Shown here one piece after another: positions 53,173 through 60,949 of a DNA stretch of 64,000 nucleotides. The notes below the pieces were generated by a model. That model worked only from the letters and a program-made list of their open reading frames with translations, was not told where the DNA came from and did no database searches. Origin of the DNA: JBCFAY01 sp038562375 (GTDB lineage Bacteria > Bacillota > Clostridia > Christensenellales > CAG-138). A program made the translations under genes and the position numbers. Position 1 is the first letter of the stretch. Every line of letters begins with the position of its first letter. The stretch is taken from assembly GCA_038562375.1 (NCBI GenBank), contig JBCFAY010000001.1, forward strand, positions 1 through 64,000. The letters run 5' to 3'.

Positions 53173-54888
53173 TTAAGCGGTTTCAACCGCTGCCGCCGCC
53201 TGGAGGCCGAGCAGCTCGATGCCCATTTCGCGCAGTTTATACTTCTGGATCTTACCGCTTGCGGTCATCGGGAACGAGTCGATGAACTCAACGTATCTGG
53301 GCGCTTTGTAGCGGGACAGGCCGGTCTTGACGTACTCGATCAGATCCGCACCGCTCAAGGCATCGCTCGGATCCTTCTTGATCACGAACGCGAGCACCTC
53401 TTCCCCGTATTTGAGGTCCGGAACGCCCACGACCTGCACATCCTGCACCTTGGGATGCGTATAGAGGTATTCCTCGATCTCGCGCGGATAGATGTTTTCC
53501 CCGCCGCGGATGATCATATCCTTCAGGCGGCCCGTCACCTTATAATAGCCGTCGGCGTCGATCGAGCAAAGGTCGCCCGTATGCAGCCATCCATCCTCGT
53601 CGATCGCCTGCTTTGTGGCCTCGGGCAGCTTATAATACCCCTTCATCACCTGATAGCCGCGCGTGAGGAATTCGCCGGGCATGCCCACGCCCACCTCCAG
53701 GCCGGTCTCGGGATCGACGATCTTGATCTCGACGTTCGGCTGGCAGCGGCCGATGGTGTTGACGCGCTTTTCGATCGGATCGTCCACGGCGGTCATCGTC
53801 GTCACAGGAGAGGATTCCGTCTGGCCGAACGCGATGGTGACCTCCGGCATGTGCATCTCGTTGTTGACGCGCTTCATCACCTCGATCGGACAGGGCGAGC
53901 CGGCCATGATGCCCGTGCGCAGCGACGAAAGATCGTATTGGGCAAAATCAGGATGCGCGAGCGCCGAGATGAACATCGTCGGCACGCCGAGCAGCGAGGT
54001 GCAGCGTTCCTTTTGGACGGTCTTCAACACCATATCGGGGTTGAAGTGATCGAGCAGCACCATCGTCGAAGCGTGCGTCACGCAACTCGTCACGCCCAGC
54101 ACGCAGCCGAAGCAATGGAACAGCGGCACCGGGATGCATTCGCGGTCCCTTTCGGTGAGCGCCTTTCGGTCGCCGATCGATTTGCCGTTGTTGACCACGC
54201 TGTGGTGCGTGAGCATCACGCCTTTGGGGAAACCCGTCGTGCCGGAGGTGTACTGCATGTTGATGACGTCGTGGAAATCGAGCGACGCCTGGAGCTTCTG
54301 CTGCTCCTCGGCGGGAACCTGCTCCGCGAGCTCGTAGAGATCCTTCCACAGGAGGGTGCCCGGGCGGCGCTCTCCGTCGATGCGGATGACGTTCTTGAGG
54401 AACGGCAGAGCCGGGCTTTCGAGCCGGCCCGGCTCGCTTGCGGCAAGCTCGGGGCAGATGTCGCTCAGATGCTGCATGTAATCGCTGTCCTTGAACCCGT
54501 CGATGAGCACGAGCGTCATCGAATCGCTCTGGCGCATCAGGTACTCGAGCTCAAAGCGCTTATAGTTGGTGTTGACCGTGACGAGCACCGCGCCGATCTT
54601 TGCGGTCGCAAACATCAGCGTAAGCCACTCGAGGCGGTTGGTCGCCCAGATCGCCACGTGGGAGTTGCGCTTGACGCCGATGGCCATCAGCCCTCGGGCA
54701 ATCGTGTTGCATTCGTCCCTGAATTGCTTGTAGGTCATGCGCCTTCCGCCGTAGGTATCGACCACGCATTCGTTGTCGCCAAAGCGTTCCGCCTGCGCGT
54801 CGAGCAAATCGCCGAACGTCATTTCGATCAGCGTATGAAAATCCATCGTGTTCAGCTGCTCGATACAGTTTTTGATCCGATCCGTCAT
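53173..54888 (-). CDS. Acyl-CoA ligase (AMP-binding, fatty-acyl-CoA synthetase family)
   Basis: A 571-residue adenylate-forming enzyme. Core motifs are MQYTSGTTGFPKGVMLTHH (P-loop), AFGQTESSP, GWLHTGDL and the C-terminal PMTASGKIQKYKLRE with the catalytic lysine. It activates a carboxylic acid with ATP to the acyl-AMP and then the CoA thioester. The chain length cannot be read from sequence. AGGAGGG lies before the ATG at 54888; a longer frame to 54966 runs into the T-box terminator. The gene is single, controlled by a T-box with a leucine specifier, which points to a branched-chain acid such as isovalerate as substrate (inference). Confidence 0.93.
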   Translation of the reverse strand: MTDRIKNCIEQLNTMDFHTLIEMTFGDLLDAQAERFGDNECVVDTYGGRRMTYKQFRDECNTIARGLMAIGVKRNSHVAIWATNRLEWLTLMFATAKIGAVLVTVNTNYKRFELEYLMRQSDSMTLVLIDGFKDSDYMQHLSDICPELAASEPGRLESPALPFLKNVIRIDGERRPGTLLWKDLYELAEQVPAEEQQKLQASLDFHDVINMQYTSGTTGFPKGVMLTHHSVVNNGKSIGDRKALTERDRECIPVPLFHCFGCVLGVTSCVTHASTMVLLDHFNPDMVLKTVQKERCTSLLGVPTMFISALAHPDFAQYDLSSLRTGIMAGSPCPIEVMKRVNNEMHMPEVTIAFGQTESSPVTTMTAVDDPIEKRVNTIGRCQPNVEIKIVDPETGLEVGVGMPGEFLTRGYQVMKGYYKLPEATKQAIDEDGWLHTGDLCSIDADGYYKVTGRLKDMIIRGGENIYPREIEEYLYTHPKVQDVQVVGVPDLKYGEEVLAFVIKKDPSDALSGADLIEYVKTGLSRYKAPRYVEFIDSFPMTASGKIQKYKLREMGIELLGLQAAAAVETA

Positions 54889-54904
54889 AATCAACCCTCC
54901 TGCA

Positions 54905-55195
54905 ATGCAAAAAAATAGGCTTTCGTCTCCTTTCAGAGACGAAAGCCGTAGCTTGCGCGTTACCACTCTGCTTGCATAGAGTTTCCCCTATGCCAACTCC
55001 GCCGGGCACGTATATGCCCTGCCCCTTTTAACGGTGAAGCCTTCCGTCCAAGCCTACCCATCGCCGTAAAGCGACTTCGGTTGGCAACTCGGGGGTGAGT
55101 AAAGCGTTGCGCCGCTGTTTTGCACCTTCCAACAGCTCTCTGAATGCGCGTGCCGCTTAATAGTCCCCGTCATCATCGATAGAATATATAATTAT
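54905..55195 (-). ncRNA. T-box riboswitch, specifier CUC (leucine)
   Basis: Minus strand, 5' to 3': stem I with the canonical AGAGAGCTGTTGGAAGGTGC segment and CTGTT/AACAG distal helix; lower helices AAGCG/CGCTT and CGGGG/CCCCG bracket TACTCA, in which CTC (55097-55099) followed by A fits the specifier position. The antiterminator T-box reads GAGTGGTAACGCG (54956-54968), with TGGT for pairing to the tRNA acceptor end. The terminator stem GGCTTTCGTCTC/GAGACGAAAGCC (54918-54947) is followed by TATTTTTTT. Uncharged leucyl tRNA should allow read-through into the ligase gene. The specifier frame is my reading; ACT (Thr) is the main alternative. Confidence 0.92.
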
Positions 55196-55200
55196 CTATG

Positions 55201-55229
55201 ATTATACGAATGCCGCGCACACTTGTCAA
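55201..55229 (-). promoter_or_regulatory. Perfect sigma-A promoter of the T-box transcript
   Basis: Minus strand: -35 TTGACA (55224-55229), exactly 17 bases, -10 TATAAT (55201-55206), both matching consensus. The stop codon of ygiQ (TGA, 55226-55228) is part of the -35 hexamer. Confidence 0.9.
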
Positions 55230-57214
55230 GTCGGTTTTTTGCGCCGTGCCCTCGCTCCGGGGTCGTTCTGTGTTCCGGGTACACCTTTGGTCCTCGGCGC
55301 GGACTTCCCGCCGAAGCCCTTCGCGCCCGAGCTGCCTTTCGCCTTTGGAACGGACTTGCCGCCGGAACCGCCCTTTTCTTCCGAAGGCCGCGCTTTGCCC
55401 CGGATATCCCTCGGCGGTACCAGCGCATCCTTATGAAAACCGATCAGATCCTCCCGTCCGGCGCGGCGCAGCGCGTGGCGCGCCTCCTCCTGGAACCGAG
55501 GCAGATAGAACTGCATCAGCGCGCGCTGCATCGAGCGTTCCTCAGCGCTTCGCGCGACGTGCACGGGCTCGCCCGTCCTCGGGTCAAAACCGGTATAGTA
55601 CATGCAGGTCGAGATCGTGCCGGGCGTAGGATAGAAATCCTGCACCTGCTCGGGCCGCTGTCCGGTGCGCTTGAGGTATTGCGCGAGCAGCACGGCGGAA
55701 TTTAGATCCGCCCCGGGATGCGCGGATATAAAGTACGGGACGATGTATTGATCAAGGCCTTTTTTTTCGTTCACGCGCTCGTACTTTTGCACAAACTTGT
55801 CATAGAGCGCGCAGTCGGGCTTGCCCATGAGCTTTAACACACGGGGGTCGACATGCTCCGGCGCGACCTTGAGCTGGCCGCTGATGTGGTGCTCCACCAA
55901 CTCGTCAAGGAACGTATCGTCCTTATCGTACATCAGATAATCGTAACGCACGCCGGAGCGCACGAAGACCTTCTTCACGCCCGGCACCTTTCGAAGCTTC
56001 CTTAGTAGCTGCACGTATTCCGCGTGGCTGACTTCGAGATTCGGGCAGCGGGTAAAGCCGATGCAGCGTTTATCGGGACACGCGCCGAACTCCAGCTGCC
56101 GCTTGCAGGCGGGTGCGCGGAAGTTCGCCGTCGGGCCGCCGACGTCGTGGATGTATCCCTTGAACTTCGGAAGCTTTGTAAAGAGCTCCGCTTCCTTTAT
56201 CAGGGATTCATGGCTTCTTGATTGCACGATGCGCCCCTGATGGAACGTGAGCGCGCAGAACGAGCATTCCCCGAAACAGCCCCGGCAGGACGCGAGCGAA
56301 AACTCCACCTCGGCAAGCGCGGGGATCGGCTCGCGGTAGGAGGGATGCTGTTTCCGCGTGAAGGGCAGGTTGTAGATCTCGTCGAGCTGCTCGCGCGAAA
56401 GCGGCGGCGCGGGCGGATTAGCGACAAGATAGGCGTTGCCGTGCGGCTGGACGAGCGTTTTGCCGCGTATCGGGTCCTGATTGCGGTACTGTGTCATGAA
56501 CGCCTCGGCATAGGCCCGCTTGTCGCTTGCGACGCTCCCGGAGGACGGCAGCAAAAGGGAATCGTACACCCGCTCGAGCGAACCCGCGCGGTAGCAGGTC
56601 CCCGGTATATAGGTGATCTGTTCAACGGGCAGGCCGCCGCTTAATGCGTCGGCGATCGCGAGGATCTGGCTCTCGCCCATGCCGTAGACGAGGATGTCCG
56701 CGCCCGCATCGAAGAGGATGCTGTTTCTGACCCGGTTGTCCCAATAATCGTAGTGCGCAAAGCGCCTTAGGCTCGCCTCGATCCCGCCGAGTATCACGGG
56801 CACGCCGCGATAGGCCTCCCGCGCGCGGTTCGCGTAGACGATCGCCGCGCGATCGGGCCGAAATCCCGCTTTCCCGCCGGGGGAGTACGCGTCCTGATTC
56901 CTGCGTTTTTTGCCCGCTGTATAATGGTTGACCATCGAATCGATATTGCCCGAAGTGATCAAAAACGCGAGTTTCGGCCGCCCGAGCCGAGCAAAATCCT
57001 CCGCGCTGTGCCAGGAAGGCTGCGCGATCACTCCTACCGTATAGCCGCGGCTTTGCAGCACGCGCGCGATCAGCGCCGCGCCGAAGCTCGGGTGGTCGAC
57101 ATACGCGTCCCCGCTTATGAGCACAAAATCGGGCTGTCCGATCCCGAGCGCCTCAAGCTCCTGTACGCTCATCGGCGCAGGAGCGGATTGTTCAAGAAAT
57201 ATTTTTGTTCGCAT
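55226..57214 (-). CDS. YgiQ-family radical SAM protein
   Basis: A 662-residue protein of the UPF0313/YgiQ family. An N-terminal B12-binding-like domain (about 1-200) is followed by the radical SAM cluster motif in SCRGCFGECSFCALTFHQGR (CX3CX2C) and a C-terminal YgiQ domain. The reaction is unknown. The last 60 residues are a basic, Gly/Ser/Lys/Pro-rich low-complexity tail, longer than in many homologues. The stop codon lies inside the promoter of the next transcript. No close upstream partner is present; the start ATG has no strong ribosome site in view. Confidence 0.93.
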   Translation of the reverse strand: MRTKIFLEQSAPAPMSVQELEALGIGQPDFVLISGDAYVDHPSFGAALIARVLQSRGYTVGVIAQPSWHSAEDFARLGRPKLAFLITSGNIDSMVNHYTAGKKRRNQDAYSPGGKAGFRPDRAAIVYANRAREAYRGVPVILGGIEASLRRFAHYDYWDNRVRNSILFDAGADILVYGMGESQILAIADALSGGLPVEQITYIPGTCYRAGSLERVYDSLLLPSSGSVASDKRAYAEAFMTQYRNQDPIRGKTLVQPHGNAYLVANPPAPPLSREQLDEIYNLPFTRKQHPSYREPIPALAEVEFSLASCRGCFGECSFCALTFHQGRIVQSRSHESLIKEAELFTKLPKFKGYIHDVGGPTANFRAPACKRQLEFGACPDKRCIGFTRCPNLEVSHAEYVQLLRKLRKVPGVKKVFVRSGVRYDYLMYDKDDTFLDELVEHHISGQLKVAPEHVDPRVLKLMGKPDCALYDKFVQKYERVNEKKGLDQYIVPYFISAHPGADLNSAVLLAQYLKRTGQRPEQVQDFYPTPGTISTCMYYTGFDPRTGEPVHVARSAEERSMQRALMQFYLPRFQEEARHALRRAGREDLIGFHKDALVPPRDIRGKARPSEEKGGSGGKSVPKAKGSSGAKGFGGKSAPRTKGVPGTQNDPGARARRKKPT

Positions 57215-57263
57215 GCTATTACTCTAGCCGATCCGGGGCAAGGGCGCAAGAAAAGTTTAGGAT

Positions 57264-57341
57264 AAAGGAGCTGCACCCATATGGTTCAACCCCCTTAAGG
57301 TAAAGGGAGTCGAACCTATGCGGTTCCACTCCCTTTACCTT
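57264..57341. repeat. Two adjacent palindromic repeats after the DUF5665-type gene
   Basis: The better copy (57297-57341) pairs AAGGTAAAGGGAGT with ACTCCCTTTACCTT and, inside one mismatch, GAACC with GGTTC around a 5-base loop. A degenerate copy lies next to it at 57264-57296. On the minus strand each includes a GGTTCGACTCC-like segment similar to a tRNA T arm, but no tRNA is formed. A related copy is at 57991-58026. Confidence 0.7.
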
Positions 57342-57346
57342 AACCT

Positions 57347-57643
57347 TTACCGTTTGCTTTCGACGATGTCCATGAGCTTTGCGATAAAATCGCCCAAAAC
57401 CGGCAGGCTGCTTGCGGCGATCTGGCGCAGGATGTAGATGACCAGCGCGCCCAGAAGCGTAAATCCGATCGCCATGCCGATGCCGCGCGCGAGCCCCATC
57501 AGGAAATTCGTCCACAACATGCGCTTCCTGTTGGCGATGTATTCGAGGTATTCATGGAACCTGGCCTTCTCAAGCGAGGAGACGAGATTCTCAAGCCGCT
57601 CTTCGATGCGCTTGAGCCTTAATTTATGGAACCCGTTCAGCAT
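57347..57643 (-). CDS. DUF5665-type small membrane protein
   Basis: A 98-residue protein. The N-terminal third is a charged helix (RLKRIEERLENLVSSLEKARFHEYLEYI), then comes a membrane segment at about 46-75 (FLMGLARGIGMAIGFTLLGALVIYIL) and a short amphipathic tail. This matches the clostridial DUF5665 pattern as I remember it; the function is unknown. It lies downstream of the mini-DivIVA gene with a gap of about 95 bases and upstream of ygiQ. Confidence 0.75.
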   Translation of the reverse strand: MLNGFHKLRLKRIEERLENLVSSLEKARFHEYLEYIANRKRMLWTNFLMGLARGIGMAIGFTLLGALVIYILRQIAASSLPVLGDFIAKLMDIVESKR

Positions 57644-57739
57644 TCTAATAGTCTGCCCGGACGGGGAAAAGGTAAACGCTGGAAGAGCGGCGCGCGGCGC
57701 TGAATTCTCGACTTTGCGAAATATAAAAGCGCTGGAAGA

Positions 57740-57925
57740 TTATTCTTCTTCCAGCGCGTCAAGCCGTTCGAGCAACGCTTCTATGCGAAGCACCATCAGG
57801 TCGTTCTCCTCTTTGCTCCGCCTGAGCTCCTCTATGATTTCGTCGAGGAAAGCGTCGACCTGCTGAATATCGTAACCGAGAAACGCCCGCTTTAAATCCT
57901 TTTGGACGATGTCTTCAACTTGCAT
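57740..57925 (-). CDS. Short DivIVA-domain protein
   Basis: A 61-residue protein consisting almost only of the DivIVA lipid-binding and first coiled-coil segment: EDIVQKDLKRAFLGYDIQQVDAFLDEIIEEL. Full DivIVA is about 160 residues, so this is a minimal form. The ATG at 57925 has GGAAGAGG upstream and begins the family N-terminus; a longer frame to 57976 is not needed. DivIVA proteins mark curved membrane at poles and septa. It lies about 100 bases after sepF in a division-gene context. Confidence 0.82.
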   Translation of the reverse strand: MQVEDIVQKDLKRAFLGYDIQQVDAFLDEIIEELRRSKEENDLMVLRIEALLERLDALEEE

Positions 57926-57990
57926 AACAATGCCTCTTCCGTCCCGCATGAGCAGGGAACGGGGAAAACACAGCACTTCTAAGACCCCCG

Positions 57991-58026
57991 CTCAAAGGAG
58001 GTCGAATCCGTGCGGTTCTCAACCCT
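57991..58026. repeat. Palindromic repeat copy after sepF
   Basis: On the minus strand GAACCGCACGGATTCGACC, followed by TCCTTTG, closely resembles the copy at 57297-57341 (GAACCGCATAGGTTCGACT, then CCCTTT). It starts at the sepF stop codon. No T tract follows. Confidence 0.55.
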
Positions 58027-58475
58027 TAGAGCATGTCCTCGCTGTCCGAGCCCGCAGAGTTGCCGATGACGTCGTAATTATCGGGCGCGACCACGAATAT
58101 TCCGCGGGAAATCTTATAAATCGTCGCATTGAGCGCGTAGACCGCGCCGGCGATGAAGTCAAGAATCCGCTGCGCGCACTCGACCTCGAGCTCTTCCATG
58201 TTGACGATCACGGGCTTGTGGCTCTTGAGGTTGTCGATGATGTTCTGCGTGTCCTCATAGCTGATGGGATGATACACGATCATCTTCATCTGCGCGGACT
58301 GCGGGAAGCTTACGACGTTCGAGGAGCGTTTTTTCCCGCGCGAACCGAGCGGAAGCACATTGTCACGGGGTTGCGCGGACGGCTCTTCGTAATAATCATC
58401 CCGATAGGACTCGTCCTCAAGTTCGGTTTCTTCAATGCCGATGTAATCCAGGAATTTGTTGAATAGCTTGGCCAC
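58026..58475 (-). CDS. sepF: Cell division protein SepF
   Basis: A 149-residue protein. The N-terminal amphipathic helix AKLFNKFLDYIGIEE targets the membrane, a charged linker follows, and the C-terminal domain (NVVSFPQSAQMKMIVYHPISYEDTQNI, LDFIAGAVYALNATIYKIS) polymerises and binds FtsZ. The start is GTG with GGGGAGG 7 bases upstream; an ATG 18 bases earlier overlaps that site. It is downstream of yggS, the usual order in the Firmicutes division region. Confidence 0.95.
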   Translation of the reverse strand: MAKLFNKFLDYIGIEETELEDESYRDDYYEEPSAQPRDNVLPLGSRGKKRSSNVVSFPQSAQMKMIVYHPISYEDTQNIIDNLKSHKPVIVNMEELEVECAQRILDFIAGAVYALNATIYKISRGIFVVAPDNYDVIGNSAGSDSEDML

Positions 58476-58523
58476 CTTGCATCCTCCCCACATGTTGTTG
58501 TCGTGTATACGATGAACGCATAC

Positions 58524-59213
58524 CTATGCGTTTCTCTCCCCAAACAAAGCGGTTCCGATCCGAACCATCGTCGCGCCCTCGAGTATCGCTGCCCGATAGT
58601 CGCCGCTCATCCCCATGGAGAGATGCTCCATCGATACGTTCGGGATGCGGCTGTCCTTCAGATCCTCAAAAAGCCTTTTCATCCTGGAAAAATGGCGCCG
58701 CACCCCGGCTTCGTCGCCCGGAGGCGGTATGCACATCAGACCCTTGACCCTGACGTTTTCAAACGCCCCGAGCTCGTCCAAAAACCTTGGGAGCTCCTCC
58801 TCGGAGACGCCGCCCTTTTGCTCCTCTTTCCCGACGTTTACCTCGATGAGCACATCGGATACGGCGCCGGCCGCCCGAGAACGCCTGTCCACCTCCCGGG
58901 CAAGTTCCAATCTATCCATGGACTGGATAAGATTAACATTATTTATGATGTATTTTACCTTATTTGTTTGCAATTGTCCAATAAGATTCACGTCGATTTT
59001 TGACTTTGTGAAAAAATCGATCTTGCCGAGCAATTCCTGAACGCGGTTTTCGCCAACGCTCGTCACGCCGAGCGCGACCGCCTCCGCAATGCGCTCCACC
59101 TCGACATATTTGGTCACCGCCACCAGCGTGACGGCCCCCGCGTCCCGCCCGGAGGCAAGTGTTGCTTCCTCTATCGTTTCACGGATCGTGTAATACCTGT
59201 CCCGAATCGTCAT
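58524..59213 (-). CDS. yggS: YggS-family pyridoxal phosphate homeostasis protein
   Basis: A 229-residue PLP-binding alanine-racemase-like barrel. The lysine region VTLVAVTKYVEVERI carries the Schiff-base lysine, and the family marks GENRVQELLGKID and HLSMGMSGDYRAAILEGATMVRIGTALFG are present. YggS proteins control intracellular PLP levels. It lies between the HlyD-like gene (67-base gap) and sepF (48-base gap) and is probably co-transcribed with them. Confidence 0.95.
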   Translation of the reverse strand: MTIRDRYYTIRETIEEATLASGRDAGAVTLVAVTKYVEVERIAEAVALGVTSVGENRVQELLGKIDFFTKSKIDVNLIGQLQTNKVKYIINNVNLIQSMDRLELAREVDRRSRAAGAVSDVLIEVNVGKEEQKGGVSEEELPRFLDELGAFENVRVKGLMCIPPPGDEAGVRRHFSRMKRLFEDLKDSRIPNVSMEHLSMGMSGDYRAAILEGATMVRIGTALFGERNA

Positions 59214-59280
59214 TTTTCTCCCTCAAAAACACCGCACCCTTGCAGAACGATCAGGGCCTTGTGAGCCGCCCGGAGCCCGC

Positions 59281-60462
59281 TTACGGCATTTTATACCGGA
59301 GCCCCGCCACAATGGTGTCGTTCAGGCTCGCCGCCTTCACGACGGCCTGCTCCTCGTTTGCGCACAGCACGGACACTTCAACCCATTGCGTCTCCCCTTC
59401 GCCCGAGATGATGTTCAAACCCGGGCGCTGATCCTTGAAGACAATGGCTTTCAGAGGAACGATGACGCCTGTCGCGCTCTTGTTGAGCGAAAACGCGGCG
59501 ACGCGCGCGTTGAGCAAAAACCCGATATCCTGATGAAACTCGAGGATATTCACCACGTTGTTCTGCTCGACGATGGGCGCGAGCGCGGTTCCGGCAAACG
59601 TGGTCGAAGGCTCGGCGTCAAACGTCACGGTATAGGTTTCGCCCTCGACCACCCTTAGAGGAGAGGAGGCTTTGGTCAAAAACGCGATGTACGCGTGCTG
59701 GTTGTCCGCAAGGCGGTACAGGAGGTTTTCCGTGATCGTCGTGTTGCCGGCCCCGGTTCCCTTGAGCGCCATGCCGACGAGCTCCGAGGTTAAAAGATCG
59801 AGCTTCGTCGCGTCGAGCGCCTGCTCGTATCCGTCGAAATAAAAACTGATTCTGCCCGAATCCGTCGCCACGATATCGCTGCGGTATTGGTTGAGCTGAT
59901 CGGTCAGCTCCGTTTCCTTTTGATACAGCTCGGTCAGCGACTCGTTCTGCTGAACGCTCGAGCGGAGATATTCCCGCCTCTGGGCGGACAGATCCTTGAG
60001 CTCAAGCTCGAGCGAGAGAAGATCCCCTCCGGTTCCGCTCAGGGCGAGCGAGCGTATTTGCGCTTCCTTCGCAGCGATCTGCGTGTTATAGCCGTCCAGC
60101 TCGGCGTTCTCAATTCCCGAAAGCTGCGCGAGCTGCTCGGTGAGAATCTGCTTTTGCACGTTGAGCAGCGCCTGCATGATATCGTCGTTATAGCCCCATT
60201 GGAACACCTGCGCGACCGGCGCGCCGCTTTCGACGAAGGAGCCTTCCTCTACCTTGTAGATCACCCTGTCGTATCGCTCCGTGGTAACGAGCACCTCGTC
60301 CCGGATCACGACCGCGTTGAATCGGCCGTTCATATCGATGGTGCCGGTCCCAAGGTCGCCCTGATTGCCGTTGCTCACGAAAATGACGATCAGCAGCAGC
60401 ACAGCCGCCGCCAAAATCGTCATCAGAACAAAAAATCGTGCGCGGACCTTAACCCTCGCCAT
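59281..60462 (-). CDS. HlyD-like membrane-anchored adaptor protein
   Basis: A 393-residue protein with an N-terminal helix (about 11-31) and an external part: a biotinyl-lipoyl-like segment (YDRVIYKVEEGSFVESGAPVAQV), a coiled-coil hairpin (about 95-195) and a beta-barrel region with SPLRVVEGETYTVTFDAEP. Proteins like this precede yggS and sepF in many Clostridia; the partner is unknown and no ABC exporter is adjacent. Its role may be in the cell envelope or septum rather than in drug export. Confidence 0.8.
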   Translation of the reverse strand: MARVKVRARFFVLMTILAAAVLLLIVIFVSNGNQGDLGTGTIDMNGRFNAVVIRDEVLVTTERYDRVIYKVEEGSFVESGAPVAQVFQWGYNDDIMQALLNVQKQILTEQLAQLSGIENAELDGYNTQIAAKEAQIRSLALSGTGGDLLSLELELKDLSAQRREYLRSSVQQNESLTELYQKETELTDQLNQYRSDIVATDSGRISFYFDGYEQALDATKLDLLTSELVGMALKGTGAGNTTITENLLYRLADNQHAYIAFLTKASSPLRVVEGETYTVTFDAEPSTTFAGTALAPIVEQNNVVNILEFHQDIGFLLNARVAAFSLNKSATGVIVPLKAIVFKDQRPGLNIISGEGETQWVEVSVLCANEEQAVVKAASLNDTIVAGLRYKMP

Positions 60463-60566
60463 TCAAAACTCCCAGATATTAGATATTTAACCTAGTTCTT
60501 ATTCTTCAAACAGAGTTTGGATTCCTGCAAAAAACCGCCTGCGGGTTCCTTCCCGGCCGGACCGCA

Positions 60567-60926
60567 TCATTGCGGCGCATAGCCGGGCTTCTTGGAAACA
60601 CCTTCCTGGCGGTCGTGATTCTCCTGATTCTTTTGGCAATACACGCTGTAAAGCTCGTCCGCGCTCATGCCGGAACGGATGCACATGCTGATGAAGAAGT
60701 GAAGCACGTCCACCAACTCCTCTTTCAGCGCGGCGCCGTCGACCGGTTTTTTGTTCTTCCACCACTTGAAGTTCACCTCGTCGAGCAGTTCCCCAAGCTC
60801 CGCGATCATCGCAAGCACATCCTTTTGGATCCATTCCTCCATCGAAAGATGCTCAAGATTCCTGCGCTTTGTGATATCGTCGTCCAGCTGTTTTTGCATC
60901 TCGAAGATGCGCTCGAGCTTGTCCAT
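60567..60926 (-). CDS. dUTPase-like (all-alpha NTP pyrophosphatase) protein
   Basis: A 119-residue helical protein. The metal-binding pattern of the dimeric dUTPase/MazG superfamily is visible: AELGELLDE and, further on, KEELVDVLHFF, with WWKN between them. Such enzymes hydrolyse nucleoside triphosphates such as dUTP to the monophosphate, limiting uracil incorporation in DNA. The C-terminus (KNQENHDRQEG) is typical of the dimeric dUTPase group. It is 23 bases downstream of the M16 peptidase gene. Confidence 0.85.
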   Translation of the reverse strand: MDKLERIFEMQKQLDDDITKRRNLEHLSMEEWIQKDVLAMIAELGELLDEVNFKWWKNKKPVDGAALKEELVDVLHFFISMCIRSGMSADELYSVYCQKNQENHDRQEGVSKKPGYAPQ

Positions 60927-60949
60927 GTTTTCAACATACCCCCATGCGT

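Noticed and set aside
57297..57341. tRNA gene suggested by the T-arm-like GGTTCGACTCC
   Set aside because: No acceptor, D or anticodon arm can be formed around it; the sequence is part of a simple palindrome.
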